A DNA stretch of 64,000 nt from Zoroaster sp. YZ-2022 (Eukaryota; Echinodermata; Asteroidea; Forcipulatida; Zoroasteridae). Made by a program: the position numbers and the translations under genes. The notes beneath the pieces were generated by a model. The model saw only the letters and a program-made list of their open reading frames with translations, was not told where the DNA came from and did not search any database. The stretch is from contig CM055822.1 in the NCBI GenBank assembly GCA_029582265.1, positions 39,523,058 to 39,587,057 on the forward strand, written 5' to 3'. Of the stretch, positions 11,821 through 24,455 are shown piece by piece. How positions within the stretch are numbered: position 1 is the stretch's first letter; the number at the start of each line of letters is the position of its first letter.

Positions 11821-13090
11821 TATTAATAATAATAATAATAATAATAATAAAGATTTTTAGCGCGCACATATCCACCCTGCTGGGCGCTCAAGGCGCGGAA
11901 ACAAAGAAAAAACATTAATACAAACAATATACAATGATAGCATAGGGAAAACAAATTATGTACCGAGATACATGTACCTACAATGCAATTACAAATATAC
12001 ATCATCTTTGAAGAGTTGTGACATAAGATGAGTTTTAAGCATCGACTTGAATCTGGTTATACTATGACAAGATTTGAGATTTGAGTTGGAAGATGATTCC
12101 AGAGTCTCGAGCTGCGACAGAAAACGACCTATCACCCCAGTTCCGTTTTGAAGTTGGTTCCTTGAGGAGTGACATGTTGCTGGAGCGCAAATTGCGTGAT
12201 GGAGTGTAGACTTTAAGTAGTTCAGAAATATAAATTGGAGCAATGTTATTAAAAGATTTGTGAACAATTAGCATAAGTTTAAAACAATTCTCTGTGAAAC
12301 AGGAAGCCAGTGCAGTTCTTTCAAGATTGGCGTGATATGGCATGACTTTTTGGACAAAGTCACAACACGAGCTGCTGTGTTTTGTATGTGCTGAAGACGA
12401 GATATTTGATTCTGCGGAAGACCGTAAAGGAGAGCATTCCCGTTATCGAGCCGTGATGTGACAAACGCATGTATAATTTGTTCAGCAGCACTTTTATTCA
12501 AGTATTTCCTAATTCGGCTTATATTTCTGATATGAAATGATGATATGCGAACAATGTTGGAGATATGTGGTTTTAAAGTCATTGTCGAGTCAAATATAAC
12601 ACCCAAATTACGTGCATGTAATGAGGGGGTTATCTGCGAGTCACCAATTGTAATAAATGGAAGAGAAACTTTAGACAATTGCTGACGTGATCCAAATAGA
12701 ACAAATTCTGTTTTTTCATCGTTCAATTTCAGGAAGTTTTGTCTCATCCAACTTCGAATCTCTTGAATACATTTATCCAGTGTTTTAATGCAGGAATCAG
12801 CAGGTTCTTGAGAAGATTTAAAAGTAATGTAAAGCTGCGTGTCATCAGCGTAAACATGGTAATTTAAATTATACTTCAAAATCATATCACGAACTGGAAA
12901 GGTATAAACAGTAAACCACTGTGGGCCGAGCACAGAACCTTGGGGTACAGAATAGTCAAGAGTAACAGGCTCGGAGATAGCGTTACCAATACAAACATGC
13001 TGAGGCCTATTTAATATCAATTGGGTACAAATTGTAGTGTACGATTGTGAGACACAGTAAATGGTTAACATTGTTAACAACCTCATGCCA
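11821..13090 (-). mobile_element. 5'-truncated LINE with (TTA)n tail
   Basis: The minus strand encodes a reverse transcriptase from VPQGSVLGP through the active site YADDTQLY, the LNDEKTEFVLFG block, LGVIFDSTM, and the C-terminal ILKELHWLPVSQRI; after a frame change it reaches SVAARDSG near 12100. The 3' untranslated part ends in a (TTA)n run at 11822-11850, typical of CR1/L2-like LINEs with short-repeat tails. The 5' half is missing. The frame changes at about 12270-12340. Just before the tail the minus strand reads GCGCCTTGAGC...GGTGGATATGTGCGCGC, which is also the tail of the SINE at 33.2 kb, so this LINE family is the likely mobilising partner. Confidence 0.85.
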
Positions 13091-14245
13091 CTGGAGGGCG
13101 CTGTACATATTTTATGGAAGGTGATACTTGCGGATGTCCTAAATGAAATAAATTCTCAATTATTTGGAACTTATATTTTTTGCTAATACTATTATCAGTC
13201 AAGATGGAAAAACGAACAGTCTTGAAAAAATACGGAAACGAAAGTGTGCTCAAACATCTCTTAGATTGTTATTATCAACCAAACACGTCAAATGGTGCAC
13301 AATACTACAATCGGTCCAGCTGGAACTTTGAAAACGATCTTACACAAACAATTCTCTTGCTACTCAATATTCAAAACATCAGATCTTCTAAATGTGAAAT
13401 CTTCTTAGAGTATAAAATCTTTAAAATACAAAAGGTTCTCCAACTATAAAATCTTCAGGAGATGAAATGAAAATAATACCACCACCACCACCACTACTTA
13501 TCGGCTAATATAAAATGGTAGAGCCACGTGGGCAGTTCTAATTTGCTACTCTTTGTCTCTTCTGGCGCTCAAATGGTGGGCCTTAATTGACAGTTGTTTA
13601 GGAGTCCATCGACCTCCAGAGTTGATGACTGGCAAAATTGTATTGATATGTCACTGCCTTCGTCGGCCACGCCCGCTCTCCTTAAGCTCCTAGCAATGTA
13701 GTGAACAGTTTTTGTTTTACCTTCACTAATTGGCCATCTACATCATATCATAAAAATAATATAATCCACAAATCTGATAATATTTACATGCGTGGGGAGT
13801 CTGCATCAATTTCGTAACTTTGCTAGATAAACCTCCCCTCTTTTCCAAACAAATTCGCAACTAATCAGTATCAGTATTAATACCAAATTATTACACAGCT
13901 TGGTTCAAGGCTAAAACACTTTTTGTTCTGTTAAACTCATCTTCAAATAATCGTCAACATCTCTCTTGAAATACATATTCTATAATTCAATGTGTATTCT
14001 TCTTCAACTTTGAAAATTCAACAATAAAGCTTTTCTTCATAGGATCTTGCTCATTCAACTTTCTTGTTCTCCACTCTGCCCAGTTTAACGTTCACCATCA
14101 AAAGTTGGTGTTGCACACAGCAAAAATAAATATGTTATGTTGCCACACAGGCAAAAACACAAAGTTTTCTTTAAATTAATTGGCCGTAATTTGAGCCCTC
14201 CTTAATAGCAGATTTGCCAACATAACTGCACCAGCAGCCGATAGA
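13091..14245. other. No gene seen; (CCA)n microsatellite
   Basis: No coding signal recognised. A (CCA)n run lies at about 13479-13495. The open frame at 13180-13449 is A/T-rich and has no family resemblance. Confidence 0.45.
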
Positions 14246-15677
14246 GTAAAGTATTTGCACTACTGGTGTTATTCCGTTTCAGGCTCCGGATACTACGAGG
14301 TTAATTTATATATGGGTGGAAAGATTTGTAGAACCCGGAGCCCAAAAGCTAACTTTTTGGCAATGGAAGACAAAAGGGGGCGAGTGGGCGGGGAAACCAT
14401 TGCGATAGTCATCCGGTCCCGTTGTGCTGAAATACATATTTACTCACCACACTGGAACGCTTACCATACTCACTTTAAGTACTCCTCTACCTACCACCTG
14501 CTTGAATCGCGACTGAATGTATCATGCGTCGCCCTCAACGTCACACCAGCAGTGCAAATAGTGAATAGAAGTAGCAGGCTGTTGGCTGGGAAAGCCTGAA
14601 ATACCAGGATAAATGCGATTTTCCGAAGGGTGTTTAGTTGAGGATACGGTAGTAGAACGCGGTTTCGTGAGTAATGGATATCGTGAAGGATGATGCCACG
14701 AGTTTCCTTGCAGAAGTGCAAAGTTAGGCCTTAGAGCATCTGTTTTTGGGAGATTTCCAGAAGTCATTTAAGACGAACCGAACAGCCCATCTTTGCACTT
14801 GATAGCGGTATTTGATTATTTTGTATGGATCCCAGACAGAGTTGCTTCAGGTATCAGCCGAAATACAGCTTTTGTAAGCGGTGTGGTTAACAAGTGTTTA
14901 ACATGACATGTTTCTTTTGAGAAGACCAAGCATCCGGTTACCCTATGAGATTTGATCGATGAGTTTATTCCGTACATGTCAGATGTCAGTTCCATACCAA
15001 AGTATTAGCGATGGTCTACTTCTTGGCAAGAGTTGACACCATTTAGGTACTGCTTGTTATGACAGCACACCGGCGACATGGAATATTTTAAATACAGACT
15101 GGAATAGAAAATCCTAAGTTTATTCTTCTCACCCGTCAATAACTGGCTGTATTATGCCTTAGTCTTGAGGGCTCTGGGCCAATAGTAGGTTTTATAGTAC
15201 GCGAAAGGTTGTGACTTTTGAGTCTTGTGAAATACCGGTATCAAACAGTGTAATTTATGCTGGGTTGACAGGTATTTATGTTGGCAGTAGGGTTTTCTGA
15301 GCAGGATTCTCGGAGAATGTCTTAGTGCAAGCTCAGAAGTCAATAGTTTTGTGTCAGGCCAAATATTTCACAGTTGGGTGTCTATCGTCGTCACAACAAA
15401 ACCGGTTTCGTAGTTATAAAATAAAATAAAATGATGAAGCAATGTCGGTATATTCGGGATGGCCAGCACGTCTTGTAAGCTTCGGGTGAGCAAAGGGGTG
15501 AGAAAAGGTGAACTAAATGGGTAAGAGATGGGGAAAATGGGGAGAAAGTGGAATTTAATACTTTTGGGGGTCAAAAGAGCGAGGTGGAGAGTCGGAGGTT
15601 CGGAGAATATTTCCACCCTTAACCTCGTAGTATCCGGAGCCTGAAACGGAACAACACCAGCAGTGCTAATACTTTAC
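14246..15677. mobile_element. 1.43-kb segment bounded by 59-bp inverted repeats
   Basis: 14246-14304 and the reverse complement of 15619-15677 agree at 56 of 59 positions by eye, including TTTCAGGCTCCGGATACTAC. The inside is unrelated between ends. Plus-strand frame 14255-14599 starts after a plausible acceptor (CCGTTTCAG) and encodes an unrecognised protein (SGYYEVNLYMGGKICRTRSP, then NVSCVALNV). Either a non-autonomous DNA transposon carrying captured sequence or an inverted duplication of an exon edge. No transposase and no clear target duplication were found. Confidence 0.5.
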
Positions 15678-15818
15678 ACTTCCCTAGAACTGTACCTGAA
15701 TGGGATTCGCTACCCAACAATGTAAGGATCTGTAACCCATCCGTTAACTTATTCACAACTCTTCCGGATAAAATCGATATTTGACTTATTTCCAGATCCG
15801 GACGGTGCACTTGATTCT

Positions 15819-17096
15819 GGCAACTCGTTTTTTCTCTACTGTCGGTAAGTGAGAAATATGGTTCAGGGAGAACCGTGGGGACTTCACGGGTCATTCTCAA
15901 CGTTTCGATTAGCCTGCTCTAATTCCCAGGACATCGGCTTTTTCATCAGCAACATTTGGCATTCAATCCTACCATCCATCAGCACTCACACCCTACAGTC
16001 AACTGACATGCTTCAGCGAGCAGGCAACTTACACACAGCAGGAAACACACACAACAAGAACAATGCCACGGTGGTAGCCAATCACAACACATCACACAAC
16101 AGTGGCACCAATCGGAACACTTCCCATTGAACACATAATCCCAGCAAATACTACTTAAAACCCTGCGCGTAGACAGCACATCTACACGGTGTAGTAGGTT
16201 AACGAACTTTCTGTAATTACTCCTTAATTAAAGGGTAAAAAAAAATTATTCGCAAGTTCCAAGTCCATCCCATTGGAAATAATATGATAGAAGCTTAAAG
16301 TACTGGGGAAGTTCGTTCACCCTTTAAGTCAGCCACAACTACCATGCCTGAGGGGTCCCTATGGGATTTGTGTACACACTGGCTTAGCGTTGGGGTTCAC
16401 AGGGTGATTACGATCGAATAACATGCCTGCAGGCGGTCTGGGAGACATCTCAAAGGCTTCTGTGATGGCTGTTTGACAGCTCTGAGGTATTTAGACCAAT
16501 AACAACGTCTATGTTGGGGCGGGGGGGGGGGTTGATATTGGGGGATGGCTGTTGGGGTGGGGGTGGAGGGGTCGGATGACGGCGGTATCTGAGTGATTGA
16601 TGAGGTTCTTCGATAGCAGGTGGCTTTTTATGAATGGGCCATGGGTTTGGATACATGGCAGGATGTTGTATTTATAGACTGGACTACTATTGAGTGAAAA
16701 AAGTACAGATTTTGGGTTTAAAAATGATTTTAAACATTTTATTTAAAAAAAAATTTGATAGAAAACATCTCTAGACCCTCTAAAACAAGTTAAAATTGTT
16801 AACATTTGGAAAATGAGTTCATTTACCCATGTAATTAACGATTTTACAACCTACTACACGGTGTAGATGTGCTTGTTACACCGCGTATAATTTAAAATGC
16901 GCAGCAGCGCAGGGTAGCTGCATCCGCAAACCTCATCATTCTCCTGACGAAGATTAGAGCAGGCTAATCGAAACGTAGAGAAGACCCTGTGAAGTCCCCC
17001 ATGGTTCTCCCTGAACCATATTGACCCGTGAAGTCCCCATGGTTCTCCCTCAACCATATTTCTCACTTAGCGACAGTAGAGAAAAAACGAGTTGCC
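15819..17096. repeat. Inverted pair of Penelope pseudo-LTR fragments around a 647-bp centre
   Basis: 15819-16200 and 16848-17096 are inverted relatives. Both outer ends hold GGCAACTCG...TCTCTACTGTCG and a GGTTCAGGGAGAACC-type unit (doubled on the right). Both inner ends hold CACATCTACAC.GTGTAGTAGG. The left arm also contains a stretch encoding DIGFFISNIW, close to DIGFFISDIYGD at the C terminus of the Penelope protein at 31.07 kb. This is an old rearranged Penelope insertion in which one pseudo-LTR is inverted. Confidence 0.6.
16201..16847. other. Central spacer of the inverted pair; no gene
   Basis: Contains a poly-G patch (about 16520-16530) and G/T-rich runs near 16540-16570. No coding signal. 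It could itself be an insertion between the two inverted arms. Confidence 0.35.
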
Positions 17097-17225
17097 CGAA
17101 ATTGGTTCTCCTCTGAACCTTTCTCACTTCACGAAGGTTGAGATACGAGTTGTACGATAAGGTTCTTTTCAGAACCTGTACCTCAGCTTCACGTTAGTTG
17201 AGATAAACACATGGTGTTACCGCAA
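16926..17225 (+). ncRNA. Penelope pseudo-LTR with hammerhead-like ribozyme core
   Basis: The core CTGACGA at 16944-16950 is followed by a stem GATTAG/CTAATC closed by AGCAGG and GAAAC at 16970-16974, the layout of hammerhead motifs known from Penelope-like elements. Downstream, GTTCTTTTCAGAACC and GGTGTTACCGCAA match the later part of the pseudo-LTRs at 28.3 and 31.3 kb. A separate, older family than the 28-31 kb element. Confidence 0.65.
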
Positions 17226-18390
17226 ACCGAAACGATAGGAAGTTTTATTGTGTCATATATATGACCTTCAAATCACTTGATCTGACCTTTACTTCCGGTG
17301 TAAACAGGAAGTTCAAACTCAACAGATCCTAAAGCAAAATTGATAGGTCTTTTGAATATGAAATTTATATTGTTATAATAAAAAAGATGATACACCTTTG
17401 CAAAATATGATTGACATCATCGATGATAATTTGATTGAACCGGAAGTTGACACGAACACCGTGTGTTTGTTCTAACAAACACTTGAGCTCTAGTTTATTT
17501 TGATGTCGCCAAAGCATGGGCTATCCACAAGCATGCCGCGCACATGCGTACATAATGTGCGATATTGATTTGCAGCTCTATCAGTGCTTCCACTTTTCAA
17601 AAATCCATTTCCTGAGATTTATCAGGTTCCTTTAGATTTTTTCCCCTTAAAAGTGGAGGCCCTGACCTCCATGCGATACACGCAGTGTACTGGCTTCGCG
17701 TTGTGAGACCACTAATATCGACTACCCGTGTGTGAGACATTACCCCTTGGTGCCAATGGTGATCGCTAACGCAATACAATACCGTGTCATAATAAATGTA
17801 GTTTACTATTGTGCGTCCTCCCGTTTTAGAAGCGTATACTAACTCCTGGGAACAATGATACCATGCGCTACATTATTAGGTTTACTGTCAAATGGGAATT
17901 CCCTATAAACTGTAAAAATGGTCTCTATATAGAATCCGAACGTAAGGCGCAAAACCATTCACAACTAACGCGCCGAGGAATGCGCCCAAATGCCAAACAG
18001 CCACCCTCCGCACATGACACAAAGCCAAAAGAGCCCAGCTCCTGACATATGCCTACATGGCGCCAAGCACTGAAATACACATCACAGAAAAGGCACAATC
18101 TAAACATGTTTGGACTAACCACGTAAGAAGGGTGAGTACAAGCTATGTGCTTAGAGATGTATTTGGATTCTAAACACCACCTTTTACAGTGATGGATTGT
18201 GTGCTCTATGCGGGCCATTCCGCCTTAAATGAGGCGTGCTGCGTGCTCGGGGATCTCACTTTCGAACTCATTTCGGTTACCCGTGGCTATCCCCTATGAA
18301 TTATGCACACTACTTGTGACACTCCTCTTTTAATTTGTGCACTATTCGGGTAACTCCCCCTTTTATGTGCACTACTCGTGGTGCTCCCCA
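17226..18390. other. No gene seen
   Basis: Host DNA with no recognisable exon, RNA gene or repeat array. Short open frames have no family resemblance. Confidence 0.4.
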
Positions 18391-18640
18391 TACTCGGGGC
18401 TCTCATCTTTTGCCAATAATGCCATCACGACACCTGCAGAGGCCCATCCTCCGCTTTACCGCACTATTCAATAGCGGAGTACATCCCTCTCATTGGAGGC
18501 CCGACCTCCTTTATATGCCGTATTCGAGGCTCTCATCTTTGCCAAATGCCACCTACAGAGGCCCGTCCTCTGCTTTACCTGCACTATTAAGAAGTGGGGT
18601 ACTCCCCTCTCATTTGAGGCCCGACCTTATTTCACTAATT
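18391..18640 (+). repeat. Two-copy diverged tandem repeat
   Basis: A unit of roughly 130 bp containing GGCTCTCATCTTT, CAGAGGCCC.TCCTC.GCTTTACC and GAGGCCCGACCT occurs at about 18398-18525 and again at about 18529-18640. The open frames across it follow the repeat and are not convincing genes. A related AGTGGAGGCCCTGACCTCC appears near 17650. Confidence 0.55.
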
Positions 18641-19685
18641 CATTGTACTACGGTAGAAGGACGCTCGTTTTCCCGTCACCCTGAAACTGCACCCGAATAA
18701 AGAGAGGCGCACATTTTGGTATCTCCCTTAAATAAACGAATACCAATTTGCTTTGCAGCCCGTCCTCACTTGCCTTGTATGGGACCCAAGCACTGCGAAC
18801 TTTGAGGCCAAACTTCCAAATGACTATGACCATTATTGTACGTTCCGGTTGCTTGATCGTTTAATAACATTCATATTAATTGAAATGCAAGACCTATGTC
18901 AGCTAGTCATGCCTGCCAAATGGAACTGTGTAGTGAATGCCTTCTAAGATACAAAAGGGTACTATTAGTTACCACACGGCTTATCCACCATTCATTTTGA
19001 AAGGTCAGACAAATGCCCACAAGTTTTGTACTGAAATTTGACCAAATTTGGCAGAATTAAACACAATGTGTAAATTATTCAACTATTTTGAAAAGTATTT
19101 TATAAAGCCACAAAAGATAATTTAATATTTTCTGTATTTTTTTGTAGTAAGTATGTTTTTATTTAGCAAATGTATATGTATTAAAAAAAACAAGATATTA
19201 TGACTCAATTAAGAGTTACACTAACTGGTGACACAATCTACATGTGAGAACATATTCAACGTGTTTTTAATAAGATTATGTTTTACATATATGCCATGCC
19301 AGTATGTATTCTATTTTTAACATAAATACATTATTTAAGCTGTCATTCAAGTCACTTTGCATGTTCAACATAATATCTAATTTATTTTAGGTCAATTAAC
19401 AATAGTGAAAAGAGCCAGTTAAATGTACATGTAAACACAAATACTATTGTGATCTGTGTAATGTATTAATAAAATCAGATGGTTCAAAAGTACTGCAATT
19501 TATAAGTCCCGAACAACAATGTAAATTGACAAATATTATCAAAATAATTATTATTTAAAACCTTACCTGGTATAACATTTATCAATTATCTTGAGAAATG
19601 GTTGCGTCTTGAAGTGTTTTTTCTTTAGGTTTCAGCCGTTTCCTCAAAAACATGAGCATGTAATGTTATGAATTTTGTTACATGT
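18641..19685. other. No gene seen; A/T-rich
   Basis: No coding or structural RNA signal recognised. Confidence 0.4.
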
Positions 19686-20225
19686 ATTAAGATATATTTT
19701 ATGAAAAACTACATGGTTGATATCAATGTACATGTACGTGTTTCAATACAGATATAATAACATCCATGTTACTGCTGATGATATAAATTTATACACTGAG
19801 CAAAAACAAATTGCAAAAGACATTTAAAAATCAAGTTTTTGGGACAAAAATATTGCATTGAAAGGTAATAACGGCCATATTGGATTCCCAGAATGAATTG
19901 GAAGTGGTCATATGACTCAATATTCTCCAGTTGAGAGTTTAAAAGTTGACAACAAACCCCAAAACCCATACTGAATGTTTAACAGTATCAACAAATTAGT
20001 ATTTTTAACAAAAAAGTGGAAATTCAGTTGGAACTGTTCAAAACAAACGGTTAGTTAGGAAAAGTCAGACAATTTCAGCGTGATCGGTCAGAGCGTTCTG
20101 GAGATATAAACAAATATCATGGGGGGTTACATTGTGCCCCCAGGCCTGATAGCGTTAAGACTATTTTAAGATATATTTTATGAAAAACTACATGGTTGAT
20201 ATGAATGTACATGTACGTGCACATT
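19686..20225 (+). repeat. Direct repeat of about 53 bp spaced 480 bp apart
   Basis: AAGATATATTTTATGAAAAA and the next 33 bases occur at about 19689 and 20168, differing at few positions. The segment between (about 19876-19931, AGAATGAATTGGAAGTGGTC, GACTCAATATTCTCCAG) is related to 22291-22345 in the left arm. Probably a dispersed repeat or small insertion. Confidence 0.5.
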
Positions 20226-21851
20226 TCCAAATCCCTATATGTACCTTTAATAGAAGATTTCAATACAGTTTAAATACATTATTCATCCAAGTCTGCGTAT
20301 CTGATCAGGGTTCTTCCCACGTACAAGCTAGCGTATCGGCCCTGATACGCAAGAATTTTGGCCGATACGCTGCCGAAATTGCCGATAGGCGTTTTTTTCA
20401 CCCGATACGCACCTTTTTATTTTAAATACATGTACCTTTATTGTTGGTAGCGAAAATGATCACGTCATTGTCATGTCACAGTTTTAGTGGTCCAGGGAAA
20501 CATAAGTTATTGTTCAAATTTAGTTTGCAGGCCTACATGGAACACGTAATTTGTTTATATGTCAATATGTGTATCGTAACGTTACATACATACATAGCGC
20601 ATCCACTGGAATTCACATTACAGAAAACATGAATGCAGGCTACTGTCCATCGCGTATCGCCGCCATATTTATACGACGATTCACTTAGGAAACCGATTCC
20701 CTTTCCCAGACTCATTAGAAAGGCGCTTCATTTCCAAAGACGGGCACCAGTGAAACCACAGAAACATCGACCCCCAAAAAATATGAAAATGCAACATAAT
20801 GAAATATATTCATAACACTTGATCAAACAGCCAATGAAAAAAATATAAAATTGGTACTGTGCAAATTTATCCAATCGCGACGTGCGGAAATGGCACATGA
20901 TACTGGTCTTGAATAACCATGAACCACGTGCACACTGCATGCATTGCACACAGTCTACAGCAGACTGCACTGACGGCGGCGAACCCTGTGTATGTACATG
21001 TACGAATTATACATGTACATGTCACATGCAGGGGAATTCCCTTTCAAAACTTTGTGTCAACAATTCTTGTTTATGGGATCGGGAGTATAACGTTATGTCA
21101 TTCAATTTCAAGTTGCTAGCATAATTATTTGGCAATGATGAAATAATGGCTAATGTGTAAATACATGGATTTAACGAAGCTGCCCGCAAATGGTCGGCTG
21201 GCTGTGAACGAGACGTGACTGCTTGCAGAGCGTGCACTATGCTGTGATGATGTCGGCGTCTGGTGGTGGATCGTAAGCAACTTGTTGGCTCGATTGCGCG
21301 GCATATAGCCGCTAAATAACATAAATATTTCTTTTAAAAAATGGGCCAAAATCAGTCTTTTTATCTAGTTTTTTGGTACAGAACAGACTGCAAGAAATGT
21401 ATTTGAATCAGAAGCAACTTTTTCGTTCAAAATGGCCGGCGGGTATTAAATGGATACTCCACCATGCGATGCCTCAATCTTATAGCCTATTATTTATATT
21501 ATTATTTTTTAAATTTATATCTTCATATAACTTTCACAGTAAGGTTTAAATAAAATTGATAACTGATTTAAAACTACATGTGGACAGTTAAAATATGTGT
21601 GCAGATATATTTATGTAAAATAGTGGTCACTGACTAATGAGGCTTTCTGGTACATGTACATTAGAGTGTGGAATAATGTATGACTGAAAATAAGTTCTAA
21701 AACCTCATGGAATCTCCTAAAATGCACCAGAATGCACCAGAGAGTATCTAAAACTAAAAACGACGTGAAGGGCTTCGCGCTACGCACTCGCAGATTTAAT
21801 CTCCAAAAATAAACCCCCCACAGTTTTTAAAAATCCTGGGGAGAACCCTGC
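20226..21851. other. No gene seen; GCGTATC/GATACGC cluster
   Basis: Between 20294 and 20410 the heptamer GCGTATC or its complement GATACGC occurs five times in both orientations. The rest shows no coding signal. Confidence 0.4.
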
Positions 21852-22675
21852 TTGTGCATATATAAAGCATGAATAAAGGGGGAGCAAGGTTATGTCTCCC
21901 TAGAAATCCCCACCACCATCTGATGACTTGTCTGTATGAGATGTGTCCATACTTTCTGTGGAAAACAAATATACATGAAAAAAAAAAAAAAAAACTATAC
22001 TTGCACGTGTATTTATTTATTACATAAAACGTTTCAAGTGCTTTGTGACCATAACATTTTAACTGATATTTATCTGTTATGTTGTGAAACACGCTATTAT
22101 GTCCAAGTACAATTATTATTGGCTCTTAAGGCTGAGATTTTCTTACCATCAGAATTTAATGCAGTCAGGTTATATGTGCATGCCAACAGTGTTAAACATT
22201 AGGGCAAATTATCGGCTAAAATGTTGTACATGTTCATGGCCCCTAATGTTTATCTCTCAGGAAAGCAATAAGAGAGTGCATTTAAACCTAATGGCGGCTT
22301 CTCAGAATGCATTGGAAGTGGTGACATGACTCAATATTGTCTTCCAGAAATTGCCGAAGTACACCCGCGATATTTAATTGCGCGAGATACATTTTGCTAA
22401 TAATTGCGTAGGTTCCATTTCGCCAGGCCTTTGTGGGGAGAACAGTCTCCTCAATTAAGAGGCAGTGGATTGTATTCATTGTGGGTACATGCATGTATGA
22501 AGGTACTTATTGAAGCAACGAACATGCTAGCTAATCACAACATGATAATGAAAGTATCTTTTGACTTGTCTTTTTCTAGTTCCTGAATTCATTGACATAA
22601 CGTAATTGGCGATATTCAGTCAGAGACGTAGTCTTGACCAAGGCTGTTGTCGTAGTGCGCACTTACCACGGTACC

Positions 22676-23293
22676 CTATGGTGGCCCTGAAGGGACATCA
22701 CAAATGACAAAAACCTTCGCCAATACTTGTGATGTCGCGAAGAAAATAACACAAAAATCACAAATATCTGCGCAAATATTTGTGATGTCGCGAAAACAAT
22801 CACATAGGCCTACCTTATCACATATTTGGCATAGTTTTAACGCACCATTCGCGAATGCTTACACATTATTCATCAACAATCAAGAGGGCCTTGATGCGAC
22901 GTGTCCCTTCTCTATGGTTCTAGTGGTCCCTGGGCTGGACTCACCACTGCATTTTAAAAAGCCACCATCTTGCATGGTAAATAATTGTTCAGCTGGGTAA
23001 TACAAACGTTTAGCATAGAAGTTATCCTTGTACATCATCACACGTTTCGCGATGGTGATCATAGTGACACCACAGGGCGTCGCGAGCGTCGACTTTTGTA
23101 TGTCTGCAAGGCCCACTAGATTGTTGACGAATAATACGCGTAGGCGCAATCCCTCGCGAATGGTTCGTTAAATATTGTGATTTTTGTGATTTTTTTCGCG
23201 ACGTCACAAGTATTGGCGAAGATATTTGTGATTTAACAAATAATATTTGCGAAGATATTTTTGATTTGTGATGTACCTTCAGGGCCACCATAG
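22676..23293. mobile_element. Fold-back (MITE-like) element, left-arm copy
   Basis: Ends are inverted: CTATGGTGGCCCTGAAGG then ACATCACAAAT on the left, ATTTGTGATGT then CCTTCAGGGCCACCATAG on the right. Internal words such as CGCCAATACTTGTGATGTCG and their complements continue the symmetry. About 618 bp, no transposase, so non-autonomous. The same element in the right arm is 62541-63157, so it was present before the arms duplicated. Confidence 0.65.
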
Positions 23294-24455
23294 GACTCCC
23301 ATATCCAGAACCGATTTCGAACCGGGTTTGTCATTTATCTTTGTAGGAATCGTATTGCAAAATCACTGTTCATTCAAAGCGTCTAGCAACGGAAAGACGA
23401 ACTGCCACCCGAAACCGCAGCTCTTTCCGTGAGTGAAATACAATGTATTAGAAACAGACAACTCGGCAAATATTAAGTGCTTAAAAACACAATACATTTT
23501 CAGTCTAAATGCCGGCTGAGAAAAATTATTGGGAGGGGGTCACACCCCCCCCCCCCCGCTCGCTTATGGTCCTGTATTAATTGCGTACACACGATTATGT
23601 AAACACATGACGACTGGCTGCTGTAAAACAAATATATATATACAAATATAGGCCTACATTTATTTCCATGCTTTCGTGAACGAAAACAATACGGCACATT
23701 TTGTTGAGGGGAAATATATAATCATAATGATAAACATACAAGACAAGTATGTGCACGGGAGCCAGAAACCAATAAGTCTGAAGGAATAATCTGAAAGCCA
23801 AGGCTTGTTTATAGACGTCTGATATAAAATAAACAGAAAACACATAACAAGAATATGAACAGTGACACAACTAAGGGATAGGGCTTGAACCCACAACAAC
23901 CTTCCTTTTGAGAGTGGGGGATTTTTTGTACAGATGTTTTGTGCTGATATTTTAGTGGCTGAACAAATATGGGAGAGGTGCGTACGCCTATTATGTTCCC
24001 TGGATCTGGGCGAATGATTACAATGTGAACTATACTAAGTGTGCCATTGCAACAGAGGATATAACTTAATTTGATGACGCCCCCTCCCCCTCTCCCTCTC
24101 CGTCACCATTCCCCCTCACACCTCAATGATAATGCCTTCGCTGTGACCTTGCCCACACTGTATGTGCAGCGTGTATGAAGGCCTCGATAATTATAACGTG
24201 TGTGTCTGTTTACACGAACGAGGCAGAGTAGAAGTGCGCGCTCAGTGTGCATGGTTTTAGATCGGAGCATAAACGGTTCTCTGACCAAAATGCATGCAAC
24301 GTTTATTGAATAGGTGGCCAGTATTCATATTTCAGTATTGAAACACAAAGATCTCGGTGAGCTTTTTGCGTCTTCTCGTAGTTAATTGCTTGACATTTGA
24401 AACATACAGAATACACGTAGGCCTATCAAATTTACAACGTATGTTTTGTCTTCAA
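23294..24455. other. Upstream region of the PAN-like gene; no gene
   Basis: Contains a short poly-C hairpin near 23533-23557 and a C/T-rich run at about 24078-24100. No coding signal. Conserved as the mirror of the right arm. Confidence 0.45.
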
